Shown piece after piece: positions 1-6,678 of a stretch of 12,621 bases of DNA (the stretch's first letter is position 1; each line of letters opens with the position of its first letter). The translations under genes and the position numbers were made by a program. The DNA lies in contig JARCMB010000330.1 in the NCBI GenBank assembly GCA_030248825.1, forward strand, positions 1 through 12,621. Reading direction: 5' to 3'. The notes beneath the pieces were generated by a model. The model did not search any database. It had not been told where the DNA came from and was given only the letters and a program-made list of their open reading frames with translations. The DNA is from Pseudanabaenaceae cyanobacterium MP8IB2.15 (GTDB lineage Bacteria > Cyanobacteriota > Cyanobacteriia > Pseudanabaenales > Pseudanabaenaceae).

Positions 1-885
1 ATCGACAATGGGCTGACCACCAACACCATCATCGTCAATAATGTTAATGACAACTCTTTGCGAACCACCAGAGAAAGCTCCATTAACACTATCGATCGAG
101 ATCGAAAAGCTCTCAGATAATTCAACATCAGTGTCGTTGATAATCGGAATTGTGATTGGAAAACTAATTGGCGCAGTAGTGGCTGGGAAAACTTGCGTCC
201 CAGCGGAAACGCCAATATAGTCTTGACCGTCAACCGCAGAGTTATTATTAACACTCGTTCCAGAGCCACCTATCGTACTGTAGGTAACGCTGATTTGAGC
301 ACCAGGTGCAGTAGCCCCACTAAAGAAATATGGAATCGTTACCGATCCCTGACTTTCACTGACATTGATAACTGTGGTAGTACCAAACCCTACAGTACCA
401 AACACTTTTGTAGGATCTCCACCGTCATTATCCGCAATTCTGACTACTGCGGCGGTCTGCCCAAGATCGGTATTGGCAAAGGCCACACCAGTAAAATTGA
501 GGCTAAAGCTTTCAGAGGCTTCAGAAGCGAAATCGTCAGTTATGGGAATATTGAATAGAAAGGTCTGTGGAGTAGTAAGACCGTAGCGAGGAATATTTGC
601 CTCGAGGCCAAAAGTAACATTAGGGTCAAGTGTATCGCCATCACCGTTTAGATCGACCCCAAAATCTGCTGTCTGATCGCCAAAAAATCTAGTTTCATTG
701 ATGCGCGTATAGTCGAAACCGCCTAGCGCAGTCCCACTAGTATCTACAATCGTAAATCTCTTCAGCCCTGGAGAGAATATATTTGAGGTTCCTGCGTAGA
801 AAACAGTAACTTGAACGAATGGACTTCCTTCAGCGGTATCATATACAGCTTGCGAGAAAGTAAGTGAACCATCATTTATTGCCAT
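1..885 (-). CDS. Calx-beta domain protein, N-terminal part (3' end outside window)
   Basis: The reading frame is open from an ATG at 885 to the left edge (295 codons, no stop), so this is the N-terminal part of a longer protein beginning MAINDGSL. A GAGGA Shine-Dalgarno lies about 10 bases upstream. Two Calx-beta-like units are visible: residues about 1-155, with an ESFSLNFTG strand and ending IADNDGG, and about 160-290, with ESFSISIDS and ending NIIDDDG. These D-rich ends are the usual calcium-binding edges of Calx-beta repeats. A DLNGDGDTLD loop at residues 78-87 resembles an EF-hand or dockerin calcium loop. There is no N-terminal signal peptide, as is usual for type I secretion substrates, which carry the signal at the C-terminus; that end lies outside the window. 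It follows the RTX protein gene on the same strand after about 420 bases. Likely role, by inference: a large calcium-stabilised extracellular or surface protein. Substrate or partner is unknown. Confidence 0.85.
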   Translation of the reverse strand, partial: MAINDGSLTFSQAVYDTAEGSPFVQVTVFYAGTSNIFSPGLKRFTIVDTSGTALGGFDYTRINETRFFGDQTADFGVDLNGDGDTLDPNVTFGLEANIPRYGLTTPQTFLFNIPITDDFASEASESFSLNFTGVAFANTDLGQTAAVVRIADNDGGDPTKVFGTVGFGTTTVINVSESQGSVTIPYFFSGATAPGAQISVTYSTIGGSGTSVNNNSAVDGQDYIGVSAGTQVFPATTAPISFPITIPIINDTDVELSESFSISIDSVNGAFSGGSQRVVINIIDDDGVGGQPIVD

Positions 886-1303
886 AAAATTACAATCCTC
901 ACATTAAATTAGTTGAAACTGGCTTTGAGAGTTGTGAGCTTACCAGAAATGAAAGCATACTAGCCTAAAAAATCACATTACTGCATCATTTTTACGAGAA
1001 TCTATTTACTAATTTGCCACACAATTTATATCCCTAGTCGCAGCTTGAATTGCAGTTTTATGCACTTCTAACCCATGTCTATCAAAAGTTCTGAAACTGG
1101 TAGCTATTAACTTGTACACCTGAGTTTGTATTAGAGCTGGTGAAGTTGATATAGCTCTAATAAATTTGAAGATGCTTACTCTTAAGCGGGGTTTGTGTCG
1201 CTCTAAAATGCCAATTTATTTACCATGAAACCTTAAATTAAAAAATTTATGATTTCAGGCGGGCTGACTCTAGCACAGAGTGTACTTAATCGTCAATCAT
1301 CAG
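886..1303. other. Intergenic region between RTX and Calx-beta genes
   Basis: About 420 AT-rich bases separate the RTX gene stop from the Calx-beta gene start, both on the minus strand. I see no convincing gene. At 1227-1256 there is an AT-rich inverted repeat (GAAA, then TAAATT/AATTTA, then TTTC, with a 3x3 internal loop) whose minus-strand copy has a run of six T. It could be a weak terminator for the RTX gene, but the stem is poor. No clear -35/-10 pair was found for the Calx-beta gene, although the length leaves room for its own promoter. Confidence 0.4.
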
Positions 1304-3613
1304 TTACACAACTCCTACATATGTAAAGTTAGAAGAGCCAAGATCGAGGCTGCCAGGAGCAATCCCAATCAAAATCGCAATTAGTTCGCTTCCACCACCT
1401 TGGTTGATAAATAGACCCGCTCCAGAAGGTAAGCCAACTGGCGAAGAACCGAGAAAATAGGATGGGCCAGTTTTTAACTGAATTCGATCGGTTCCTGGCG
1501 TGAAATCTCGGATTTCGGCATAGTCACTTGTGCCTGGAAGTGAGGTATTGGTGTCATCGTAATAGGGAATGATGCTATCACCAAGCACAAAAACATCTCT
1601 ACCAGCACCGCCGATCAGCGTGTCAATCTCTCCTAAACCTGGAGCTAGGCTTGAAGCACTGACTCCAGTCAGGACATCATCACCCAAATCGCCCGACACA
1701 TAGTCATTACCGAGATCGCCCGACACACTGTCTTCATTTTGACCACCATAAACAGTGTCATTGCCTTTGCCGCCATAAACAATGTCATTGCCATTGTTGC
1801 CGTTTACGATGTCATCACCTCGATCGCCATAGACAAAATCGCTATCTTTGCCGCCAGAAACAATGTCGTTATCTTGACCGCCATAAAGCGTGTCGTTGCC
1901 TTGGTTACCGTTGAGCTGATCGTTGCCCTGGTTGCCAAACTCCAAATCGTTACCGTTAAAGCCAAACACGGTATCATCTCCACCACCTGCGGCAATCGCA
2001 TCGCCAACGTCAGTGAGATTAAATAATTCGCCAGCATCAGTGCCAGTGATAAAAGTGTTAGAGAAAGATGGGAATGGATTCACAATTGGAGTAGGGCTAG
2101 GTGATGGGCTGGGGCTAGGAGAACCAGGAGTGGGTGATGGACTGGGTGAAGGGTTTATGCCTGTGACTGTAGTATCGATCAAGATACTGTTGTTAGTCTC
2201 GTTAAATTCTACGATCGCATTATTCGGATCGACGACAGCATTATTGACAAGACTATTGACTGCACTGCTGGGTATGCCAGTAATCACAAAATCAGCACTA
2301 CCACCAGCCGCAATAGTTCCACCCGAAAAAGTCACGACATTACCAGCTTGATTAACCGTAAAGCCACTGCCTCCAGTTGCGGTAATGTTTGTCAAACTTA
2401 CAGGGAGCGTGTCTTGCACAACTACTCCCGTAGCATCAGCAGTACCTATGTTGCTAACTTTGAGGTTGTAGGTCAACGTGCTTCCTGCGGCGACTGGGTC
2501 TGGGCTATCAGTTTTAGCGATCGCCAAATCTGGTGCAGACACAGTAGTTGTCTCTGAAAAAGTATTATTGTTTTCGTTCGACTCAAAACTGATATCGTCT
2601 GGGTCTACCACTACGGTATTCGTGACTGTGGGGACGCTTGATATGGCTTTAGCCGCAATGGTCAGTGTCGCACTTGCACCTGCTGCCAAACTGCCACCTG
2701 TAAAGTTAACAACATTACCTGTGACGCTAGACGTAAAACCGCCGCTCACAACAGTCGGAATGATATTAGTAAAACTAGCGGGCAGGGTATCCCTTACCTC
2801 AACATCTGTCTCTTCGAGAGTACCAATATTTGAAACGGTAATTGTATATGTGACCGTGTCGCCTAACTTAACTGGATCGGGACTGTCAGTTTTTGAAACA
2901 ATTAAGTCAGGATCTCCACTGGTAAAGCTGCCCGCTTGGATAAACACGGCTGAATCCAAGATTGAGTCTGCCGTATCTGCGATCGCCAGCCTAATTGTAT
3001 TATTAACGCCAGGCGTAACGGCTGCTCGCGCCCTTAATACCGTAGTAAAACCATCAAATTGAGTTCCAAAAGGAGTAGTTGGTCCTAGGTCACCAAAATC
3101 ATTGTTTTTAAATCGGTTAGAATTCGTGCCTGTGTTAACAGTTTTAATCGACACAGGACTGCTGGTGCCAGGAATCAACGCAATATTCGTGCCATTTAAA
3201 AAGAAGGCAAAAACATCGTTGAAGACAGCAGGTACAAATTCGTTGTACTCTTCCGAAGCAAATACATACCTAAAACTCAGAGTGCTTTGAGTCGGAACAA
3301 AGTCAAATTGCAGGATTGACGCATCAAATGTAGTAGCACTAACGATTGCATTGAGGGCAGCATCGCCACCAGTTCCATTATTAGTGCCTGCGCTATCGGA
3401 GTTGTTAGGTCCTGCGGCATTAGCAATATTGCCAGAACTAAGAATTACCCCCGTATCGATACCGATATCTTCACTCAGACCGCCAATGAAAGAGCCACCT
3501 GCAACATTGGCACCTGTAAAAGTGATGTTATTAGCAGTAATACCCACACCTAGCAACGAGTTCACAAGTTGTAGTGGAGTAGTGATACTTAGATTTGTTG
3601 TTGTTAAAGCCAT
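1304..3613 (-). CDS. Modular RTX surface protein: choice-of-anchor L, two DUF11, RTX repeats
   Basis: This is a 769-residue protein with clear modules. Residues about 1-232 match a choice-of-anchor L domain (FASEEYNEFV and DVFAFFLNG, residues 118-140). Residues about 235-358 and 361-482 are two DUF11 repeats, each opening with PDLxxxKTDSPDPV and carrying VSNIGT and DTLP. A Pro/Ser/Thr linker spans about 488-510. Glycine- and aspartate-rich RTX nonapeptides (GGxGNDxx type) span about 540-650 and would bind calcium. A C-terminal block at about 661-769, with DTLIGGAGRDVFVLG and IRDFTPGTDRIQL, is typical of cyanobacterial type I secretion substrates. There is no N-terminal signal peptide, which agrees with an uncleaved C-terminal secretion signal. 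The ATG at 3613 has AAGG about 9 bases upstream. Likely an exported, calcium-folded, adhesin-like protein. The ligand is unknown, and no ABC exporter, membrane fusion protein or TolC gene is in the window. Confidence 0.9.
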   Translation of the reverse strand: MALTTTNLSITTPLQLVNSLLGVGITANNITFTGANVAGGSFIGGLSEDIGIDTGVILSSGNIANAAGPNNSDSAGTNNGTGGDAALNAIVSATTFDASILQFDFVPTQSTLSFRYVFASEEYNEFVPAVFNDVFAFFLNGTNIALIPGTSSPVSIKTVNTGTNSNRFKNNDFGDLGPTTPFGTQFDGFTTVLRARAAVTPGVNNTIRLAIADTADSILDSAVFIQAGSFTSGDPDLIVSKTDSPDPVKLGDTVTYTITVSNIGTLEETDVEVRDTLPASFTNIIPTVVSGGFTSSVTGNVVNFTGGSLAAGASATLTIAAKAISSVPTVTNTVVVDPDDISFESNENNNTFSETTTVSAPDLAIAKTDSPDPVAAGSTLTYNLKVSNIGTADATGVVVQDTLPVSLTNITATGGSGFTVNQAGNVVTFSGGTIAAGGSADFVITGIPSSAVNSLVNNAVVDPNNAIVEFNETNNSILIDTTVTGINPSPSPSPTPGSPSPSPSPSPTPIVNPFPSFSNTFITGTDAGELFNLTDVGDAIAAGGGDDTVFGFNGNDLEFGNQGNDQLNGNQGNDTLYGGQDNDIVSGGKDSDFVYGDRGDDIVNGNNGNDIVYGGKGNDTVYGGQNEDSVSGDLGNDYVSGDLGDDVLTGVSASSLAPGLGEIDTLIGGAGRDVFVLGDSIIPYYDDTNTSLPGTSDYAEIRDFTPGTDRIQLKTGPSYFLGSSPVGLPSGAGLFINQGGGSELIAILIGIAPGSLDLGSSNFTYVGVV
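1664..1996 (-). repeat. RTX nonapeptide repeat array (coding)
   Basis: About a dozen imperfect 27-base units encode the glycine/aspartate nonapeptides of the RTX protein (residues about 540-650). On the plus strand they show as recurring CCGCCATAAACAATGTCATTG-like words with much drift. The period of 27 bases and the preserved frame show this is protein-level repetition and not a CRISPR or DNA satellite. The family binds calcium between turns of a parallel beta roll. Confidence 0.85.
2084..2152 (-). repeat. Pro/Ser/Thr-rich linker repeat (coding)
   Basis: A low-complexity stretch encodes alternating Pro-Ser and Pro-Thr pairs (residues about 488-510) between the second DUF11 domain and the RTX array. 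At DNA level it is a run of near-identical CTAGGTGATGGGCTGG-like words. It probably acts as an extended, flexible spacer and may vary in length between strains by slippage, which is inference. Confidence 0.8.
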
Positions 3614-3696
3614 AGTTCTTTACCTTGAGAAATTTTAGAAGAGATTGAGACAGTCAAAAGCGATTAAAAATGTTATGTTCATCGCCGATCGAAGAT

Positions 3697-3834
3697 TTAG
3701 CCAGATCCAACATCAAGTGCATGACTGACGGGATTGAGGCTAAAGCTCAGACCTCTTCTGTTTGCAGTAAAACCGTAAAGAACTCTCACATTCACACCAC
3801 TACCGCCTATAAATTTTGTTAAAGGGGCTTGCAT
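3697..3834 (-). CDS. Possible small ORF (45 aa) upstream of the RTX gene
   Basis: An ATG at 3834 opens a 45-codon frame ending in TAA at 3697, 83 bases before the RTX gene start on the same strand. The predicted peptide begins MQAPLTKFIGGSGVNVRV and ends HALDVGSG. It has no signal peptide, membrane segment or cysteine, and I do not recognise it. The best support is the ribosome binding site: GAGGAGA lies 9-10 bases before the ATG, stronger than that of the RTX gene itself. The word ATGTGAGGA also occurs before the Calx-beta gene start. It could be a real small protein, a leader peptide coupled to the RTX gene, or the remnant of a decayed secreted-protein gene. Coding status is uncertain. Confidence 0.4.
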   Translation of the reverse strand: MQAPLTKFIGGSGVNVRVLYGFTANRRGLSFSLNPVSHALDVGSG

Positions 3835-3881
3835 AACTACTCAATCTCCTCACATCAGAACATGAGCACTAAATCCTGACT

Positions 3882-3887
3882 GTTATA
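3882..3887 (-). promoter_or_regulatory. Possible -10 element for the small ORF and RTX gene
   Basis: On the minus strand the hexamer TATAAC lies about 48 bases before the small-ORF ATG. A poor -35 candidate (TTATGG) lies 15 bases further upstream. The -10 match is good and the -35 match weak, so this is only a candidate promoter for the small ORF and RTX gene. Confidence 0.25.
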
Positions 3888-4041
3888 CCTAAGTAAAGGC
3901 AGCCATAAAAAGCAATGCTGTTTTAAGGAAAAGCTCCTTGTGAACAGACAAAACATAGCGCGTAGTGTATGATCACGGCTCGATAAAGTCAATGAATTAG
4001 CAATTTATTTATTTCTTGGTATGCTTATTCCTGAAAAACTT

Positions 4042-5133
4042 TTAACGAAAAGGCATAGCGTAAAGTAATCCGCCTTTTTGCCAGCTTGTGTTTAAGCCGC
4101 GAGACAAGCCCAGTGGTTCCAAATTGCGAGTGTAAATATCGCTGTAACTGCCAACCGATTTTAGAACTTGGGTTGTCCAGTCGGGGTCTAGACCAAGCTT
4201 GATCCCCAAAGCTTCAGATCTGCCAAGAAAACTAGTGATTTCAGGATCGGTTGAGTCTTTAAAAGTGGCAAGGTTTTTTTGATTAATGCCCAATTCTTCA
4301 GCGTAAAACGTGGCATAAATTACCCAACTCACGACATCGCGCCATCGATCGTCATTCCCAATTACCGCAGGGCTGAGTGGTTCTTTGGTTAGCATCACAT
4401 CCAAAATCTGGTGTTCGGTTGGCTTCGGTAGCTTACTCCGCCAGATCGATAGTTGAGATTTATCCGCAGAAATTACGCTACATCCGCCCTTAGTATAAGT
4501 ACTCAAAGCTTTGTCAGGATCGGAAGGCATAGATGTAAATGAAATATCGAGTTTCTTAGAGATCTCAGTTAGTTTTGCGGCGTTTGCACCCGTTTCAACG
4601 CAGACATTTTTACCTTCGATCGAATCAATTTTTTGCGTCGATCGATCTTTAGCGGCTAACTTCACCATGAGGCCCTGACCGTCAAACCAAGTTGTGGGCA
4701 TAAAACTAACATCGTTTTCGGTATCACGACTCAACGTCCAAGCTGTGTGATGCAACAATACATCGATTTCACCACTTTGCAGAGCTGTAAATCTTTGCTG
4801 TGTGGGGATGGCTTGGTAATCTACAGCTTTGGCATCTCCTAAAACTGCGGCGGCGATCGATCGACAAAAATCTACATCAAATCCACTCCATACCCCTTTG
4901 TCATCGACATAGCTAAATCCAGGTAATTTACCATTTAGTCCACAGATCAGCTTGCCCCGCGTTTTGACTCGCTCTAATACGCCACCATTTTTTGCGGTAG
5001 ATTGGGCAGTCGCAGTGGGACTTGGTAATGTTACTGGCTTGGTTATTTCAGGCGAGAAGATCTGACAACCAGCCGAAAGTAATGCCAAGGCAACACTCAT
5101 AAGTCCAACCGATTTCGGGATTGACCAGTTCAT
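4042..5133 (-). CDS. Amino-acid ABC transporter substrate-binding lipoprotein (AapJ/NatF type)
   Basis: This 363-residue protein has a lipoprotein signal: a hydrophobic stretch at residues 9-22 and lipobox LSAGC with the lipidated cysteine at 23, followed by a Pro/Thr-rich spacer to about 50. Residues about 51-340 form a family 3 periplasmic binding protein: GVLERVKTRGKLICGLNG, GFDVDFCRSIAAAVLGD, QRFTALQSGEIDVLLHHTAWTL and GLMVK are close to the AapJ/BztA general amino-acid binders and to cyanobacterial NatF. It should bind polar or acidic L-amino acids outside the cytoplasmic membrane and pass them to an ABC permease. No permease or ATPase gene lies next to it, so its partner must be encoded elsewhere. 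Specificity cannot be read from the sequence. The ATG at 5133 lacks a good Shine-Dalgarno but is the only start that gives the full lipoprotein signal. It is transcribed divergently from the L,D-transpeptidase gene. Confidence 0.9.
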   Translation of the reverse strand: MNWSIPKSVGLMSVALALLSAGCQIFSPEITKPVTLPSPTATAQSTAKNGGVLERVKTRGKLICGLNGKLPGFSYVDDKGVWSGFDVDFCRSIAAAVLGDAKAVDYQAIPTQQRFTALQSGEIDVLLHHTAWTLSRDTENDVSFMPTTWFDGQGLMVKLAAKDRSTQKIDSIEGKNVCVETGANAAKLTEISKKLDISFTSMPSDPDKALSTYTKGGCSVISADKSQLSIWRSKLPKPTEHQILDVMLTKEPLSPAVIGNDDRWRDVVSWVIYATFYAEELGINQKNLATFKDSTDPEITSFLGRSEALGIKLGLDPDWTTQVLKSVGSYSDIYTRNLEPLGLSRGLNTSWQKGGLLYAMPFR

Positions 5134-5243
5134 TTGATTTTATTCACTAAGCAGACGCAGATTGTAGCAGTTCCATCCATCTGTGCCGAAATGCTAATCT
5201 AGAGCTATATTCGTCAAGAATTTTGGGCAAGGAATGTGTGAAC

Positions 5244-5813
5244 ATGAGCAAGTTCGATCTAAAACATACTATAGCTGGCAGTTTGGCTGTGATAGCTTTG
5301 AGCTGCTCCATTCAAGGCTCGGCTTCTGCTGGAAATATAATTCGTCAGGCACTCCCCGATCTGACTGCGGCAATTAAGCCCGATCTCCCATCTTTAGATC
5401 CAGCAATGATGCTGGAAGATGGCTCGGTTGTGCGATTAGTTGTAAAACTCGGACAACGTCGCGTATTTGTCTATCAGGGCGATGAACTGAAGGGAAATTT
5501 TCCTGTTGCGGTAGGTAGAGCAGGCTGGGAGACACCCAAGGGAAATTTTAAAGTGCTGAATATGGAAAAAAATCCAGCTTGGAAAAACCCTTGGACTGGT
5601 GATGTGATTAAGGCAGGTCGGGATAATCCAATGGGCGAAAGAGCGATCGATTTTTGGACTGATGGACGTGTATTCGCGGCATTTCACGGTACGACGAATG
5701 AGTCTTTAGTTGGACAAGCTGTTTCGCACGGTTGTATCAGAATGCGAAATGCTGACATCCGCATCATGTATGACATGGTCAGTATGGGCACACCTGTGAT
5801 CATTGAACCTTAG
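5244..5813 (+). CDS. L,D-transpeptidase, YkuD family, exported
   Basis: The protein is 189 residues from the ATG at 5244. This start is preferred over an in-frame TTG at 5223 because AAGGA (5229-5233) sits 10 bases upstream and the signal peptide then starts normally. The signal peptide covers residues 1-29 with likely cleavage after ASA. The YkuD domain (about 60-188) begins VVRLVVKLGQRRVFVYQG and contains GRAGWETPKGNF and the catalytic block: H148 in FHGT and SHGCIRM with H162 and nucleophile C164. Family members link peptidoglycan stem peptides 3-3 or attach proteins to them in the periplasm, using the cysteine as acyl carrier. No LysM or other wall-binding domain is present, so it is a minimal enzyme. 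Actual reaction (cross-linking or protein anchoring) is not decided by sequence. It converges with the next gene. Confidence 0.93.
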   Translation: MSKFDLKHTIAGSLAVIALSCSIQGSASAGNIIRQALPDLTAAIKPDLPSLDPAMMLEDGSVVRLVVKLGQRRVFVYQGDELKGNFPVAVGRAGWETPKGNFKVLNMEKNPAWKNPWTGDVIKAGRDNPMGERAIDFWTDGRVFAAFHGTTNESLVGQAVSHGCIRMRNADIRIMYDMVSMGTPVIIEP

Positions 5814-5851
5814 ACAAACCCTTAGACAAATCCTAAACAAATCCAAACAAA
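5808..5851 (+). repeat. Short degenerate tandem repeat over the YkuD stop codon
   Basis: Successive units CCTTAGACAAAC, CCTTAGACAAAT, CCTAAACAAAT and CCAAACAAA follow each other directly. The first unit holds the stop codon of the L,D-transpeptidase gene, and the second, 12 bases on, repeats an in-frame TAG. The array runs into the A-rich side of the next terminator. It may be a slippage product and has no evident function. Confidence 0.6.
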
Positions 5852-5857
5852 AAAATA

Positions 5858-5881
5858 CCCCTCTGCATAAAGCAAGAGGGG
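5858..5881 (-). terminator. Hairpin terminator between convergent genes
   Basis: CCCCTCT at 5858-5864 pairs perfectly with AGAGGGG at 5875-5881, with two further G-C pairs inside next to a bulged A. On the minus strand the hairpin is followed by TATTTTTTTG, the pattern of an intrinsic terminator for the secreted-protein gene ending at 5906. On the plus strand no T run follows, so for the transpeptidase gene it would work poorly or only as a 3' stabiliser. Confidence 0.75.
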
Positions 5882-5905
5882 CAAGAATCTTAGATCGAAA
5901 ACAAA

Positions 5906-6478
5906 TTACCAAGTACGAGGTACTGGTTGTTGTTCGATTACAGGGGCGGGCAGAGGAGCAGGTAGGACTTGGCTTTCCATTCTCTGCACTACGATTTCAC
6001 GCTTGACATAGAAAGACATCGCTCCGACCATAGGAATCGTGGATGGACAACATTGTTCTTTGTACCAAACACGTCTGCCAGAGCTAAGACCAGCACTTGC
6101 AGGGCTTTCAATGCTCGTACAGCTTCTACGGGTTTCATGAATTGCAAACACATCAGGTGTTTCAGGTACACCAGGTTCGGCAACTTCAATGAAGCTACCA
6201 CCATAAGTACCTTGAATCACATTTCGATTGTACAGGGTCGCAGATGTACCAACTTTGAGGTCGTATTTATCAAACATCCAACCAGGCACGTAGTAGTTTT
6301 TCGAAGCACCTTTGTTGTCTTTAAAGGTAACGATATTGCCTGCGGAAATTTTTTCGATTACTTGAGGAGAGCTACTATCGAGATACTCGCCTTGGGGGGC
6401 AGCATTAGCTGGAGCTACACTAGATACTACAGTCGATGAACCAACTAGTAATATGGATAAAAGAAGGTTTTTAAGCAT
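5906..6478 (-). CDS. Secreted protein of unknown function
   Basis: I do not recognise this 190-residue protein. It has a clear signal peptide: MLKN, a hydrophobic core LLLSILLVG and a likely cleavage after ANA at residue 26. Residues about 40-98 (KISAGNIVTFKDNKG, YYVPGWMFDKYDLKVG, YGGSFIEVAE) look like a small beta-strand domain. A middle part has three cysteines (C120, and the pair C143-C144), so a disulfide is possible after export. The C-terminus is a proline-rich tail (VLPAPLPAPV, QQPVPRTW) that may be unstructured or span the envelope. The start at 6478 is supported by GAGGA 9 bases upstream. It converges with the L,D-transpeptidase gene and faces away from the histidine kinase gene. Location in the periplasm or outside is inferred; the role is unknown. 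Confidence 0.8.
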   Translation of the reverse strand: MLKNLLLSILLVGSSTVVSSVAPANAAPQGEYLDSSSPQVIEKISAGNIVTFKDNKGASKNYYVPGWMFDKYDLKVGTSATLYNRNVIQGTYGGSFIEVAEPGVPETPDVFAIHETRRSCTSIESPASAGLSSGRRVWYKEQCCPSTIPMVGAMSFYVKREIVVQRMESQVLPAPLPAPVIEQQPVPRTW

Positions 6479-6678
6479 TTGCTTTGTTCCTCTGAATTGT
6501 TTACTTACACCGCTTCTGTCTCACAGTACCACGCCTAAGACATTGAAAATTCGCCCGTATGGTAGATGTAGATAACCCATTTGAGTGAATCAGATTTCCT
6601 CGGTTTGGCGCAAGATAGGGTTCCATTCGCATATTTGAGATCTCATATGGCATTTCTGATTTTAATTGTGAGGGTGCT

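Noticed and set aside
193..558. Plus-strand open frame of 121 codons
   Set aside because: It lies opposite the Calx-beta coding frame, which is longer, has recognisable repeats and a Shine-Dalgarno.
1664..1996. CRISPR-like spaced repeats
   Set aside because: The repeats are imperfect, have a 27-base period in frame and encode RTX nonapeptides; there are no unique spacers or cas genes.
2478..3062. Plus-strand open frame of 194 codons
   Set aside because: It is antisense to the DUF11 part of the RTX gene, has no domain or ribosome binding site, and results from the repeat-rich codons of the real gene.
3915..3935. Small AAGGA/TCCTT hairpin as terminator of the binding-protein gene
   Set aside because: The stem has only five pairs, lies over 100 bases beyond the stop and has no adequate T run after it.
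5223..5243. TTG start adding seven residues to the L,D-transpeptidase
   Set aside because: The ATG at 5244 has AAGGA at correct spacing and gives a normal signal peptide; using the TTG would place that site inside the gene.
5969..6439. Plus-strand open frame of 156 codons
   Set aside because: It is antisense to the secreted-protein gene, which has a signal peptide, a Shine-Dalgarno and a terminator.
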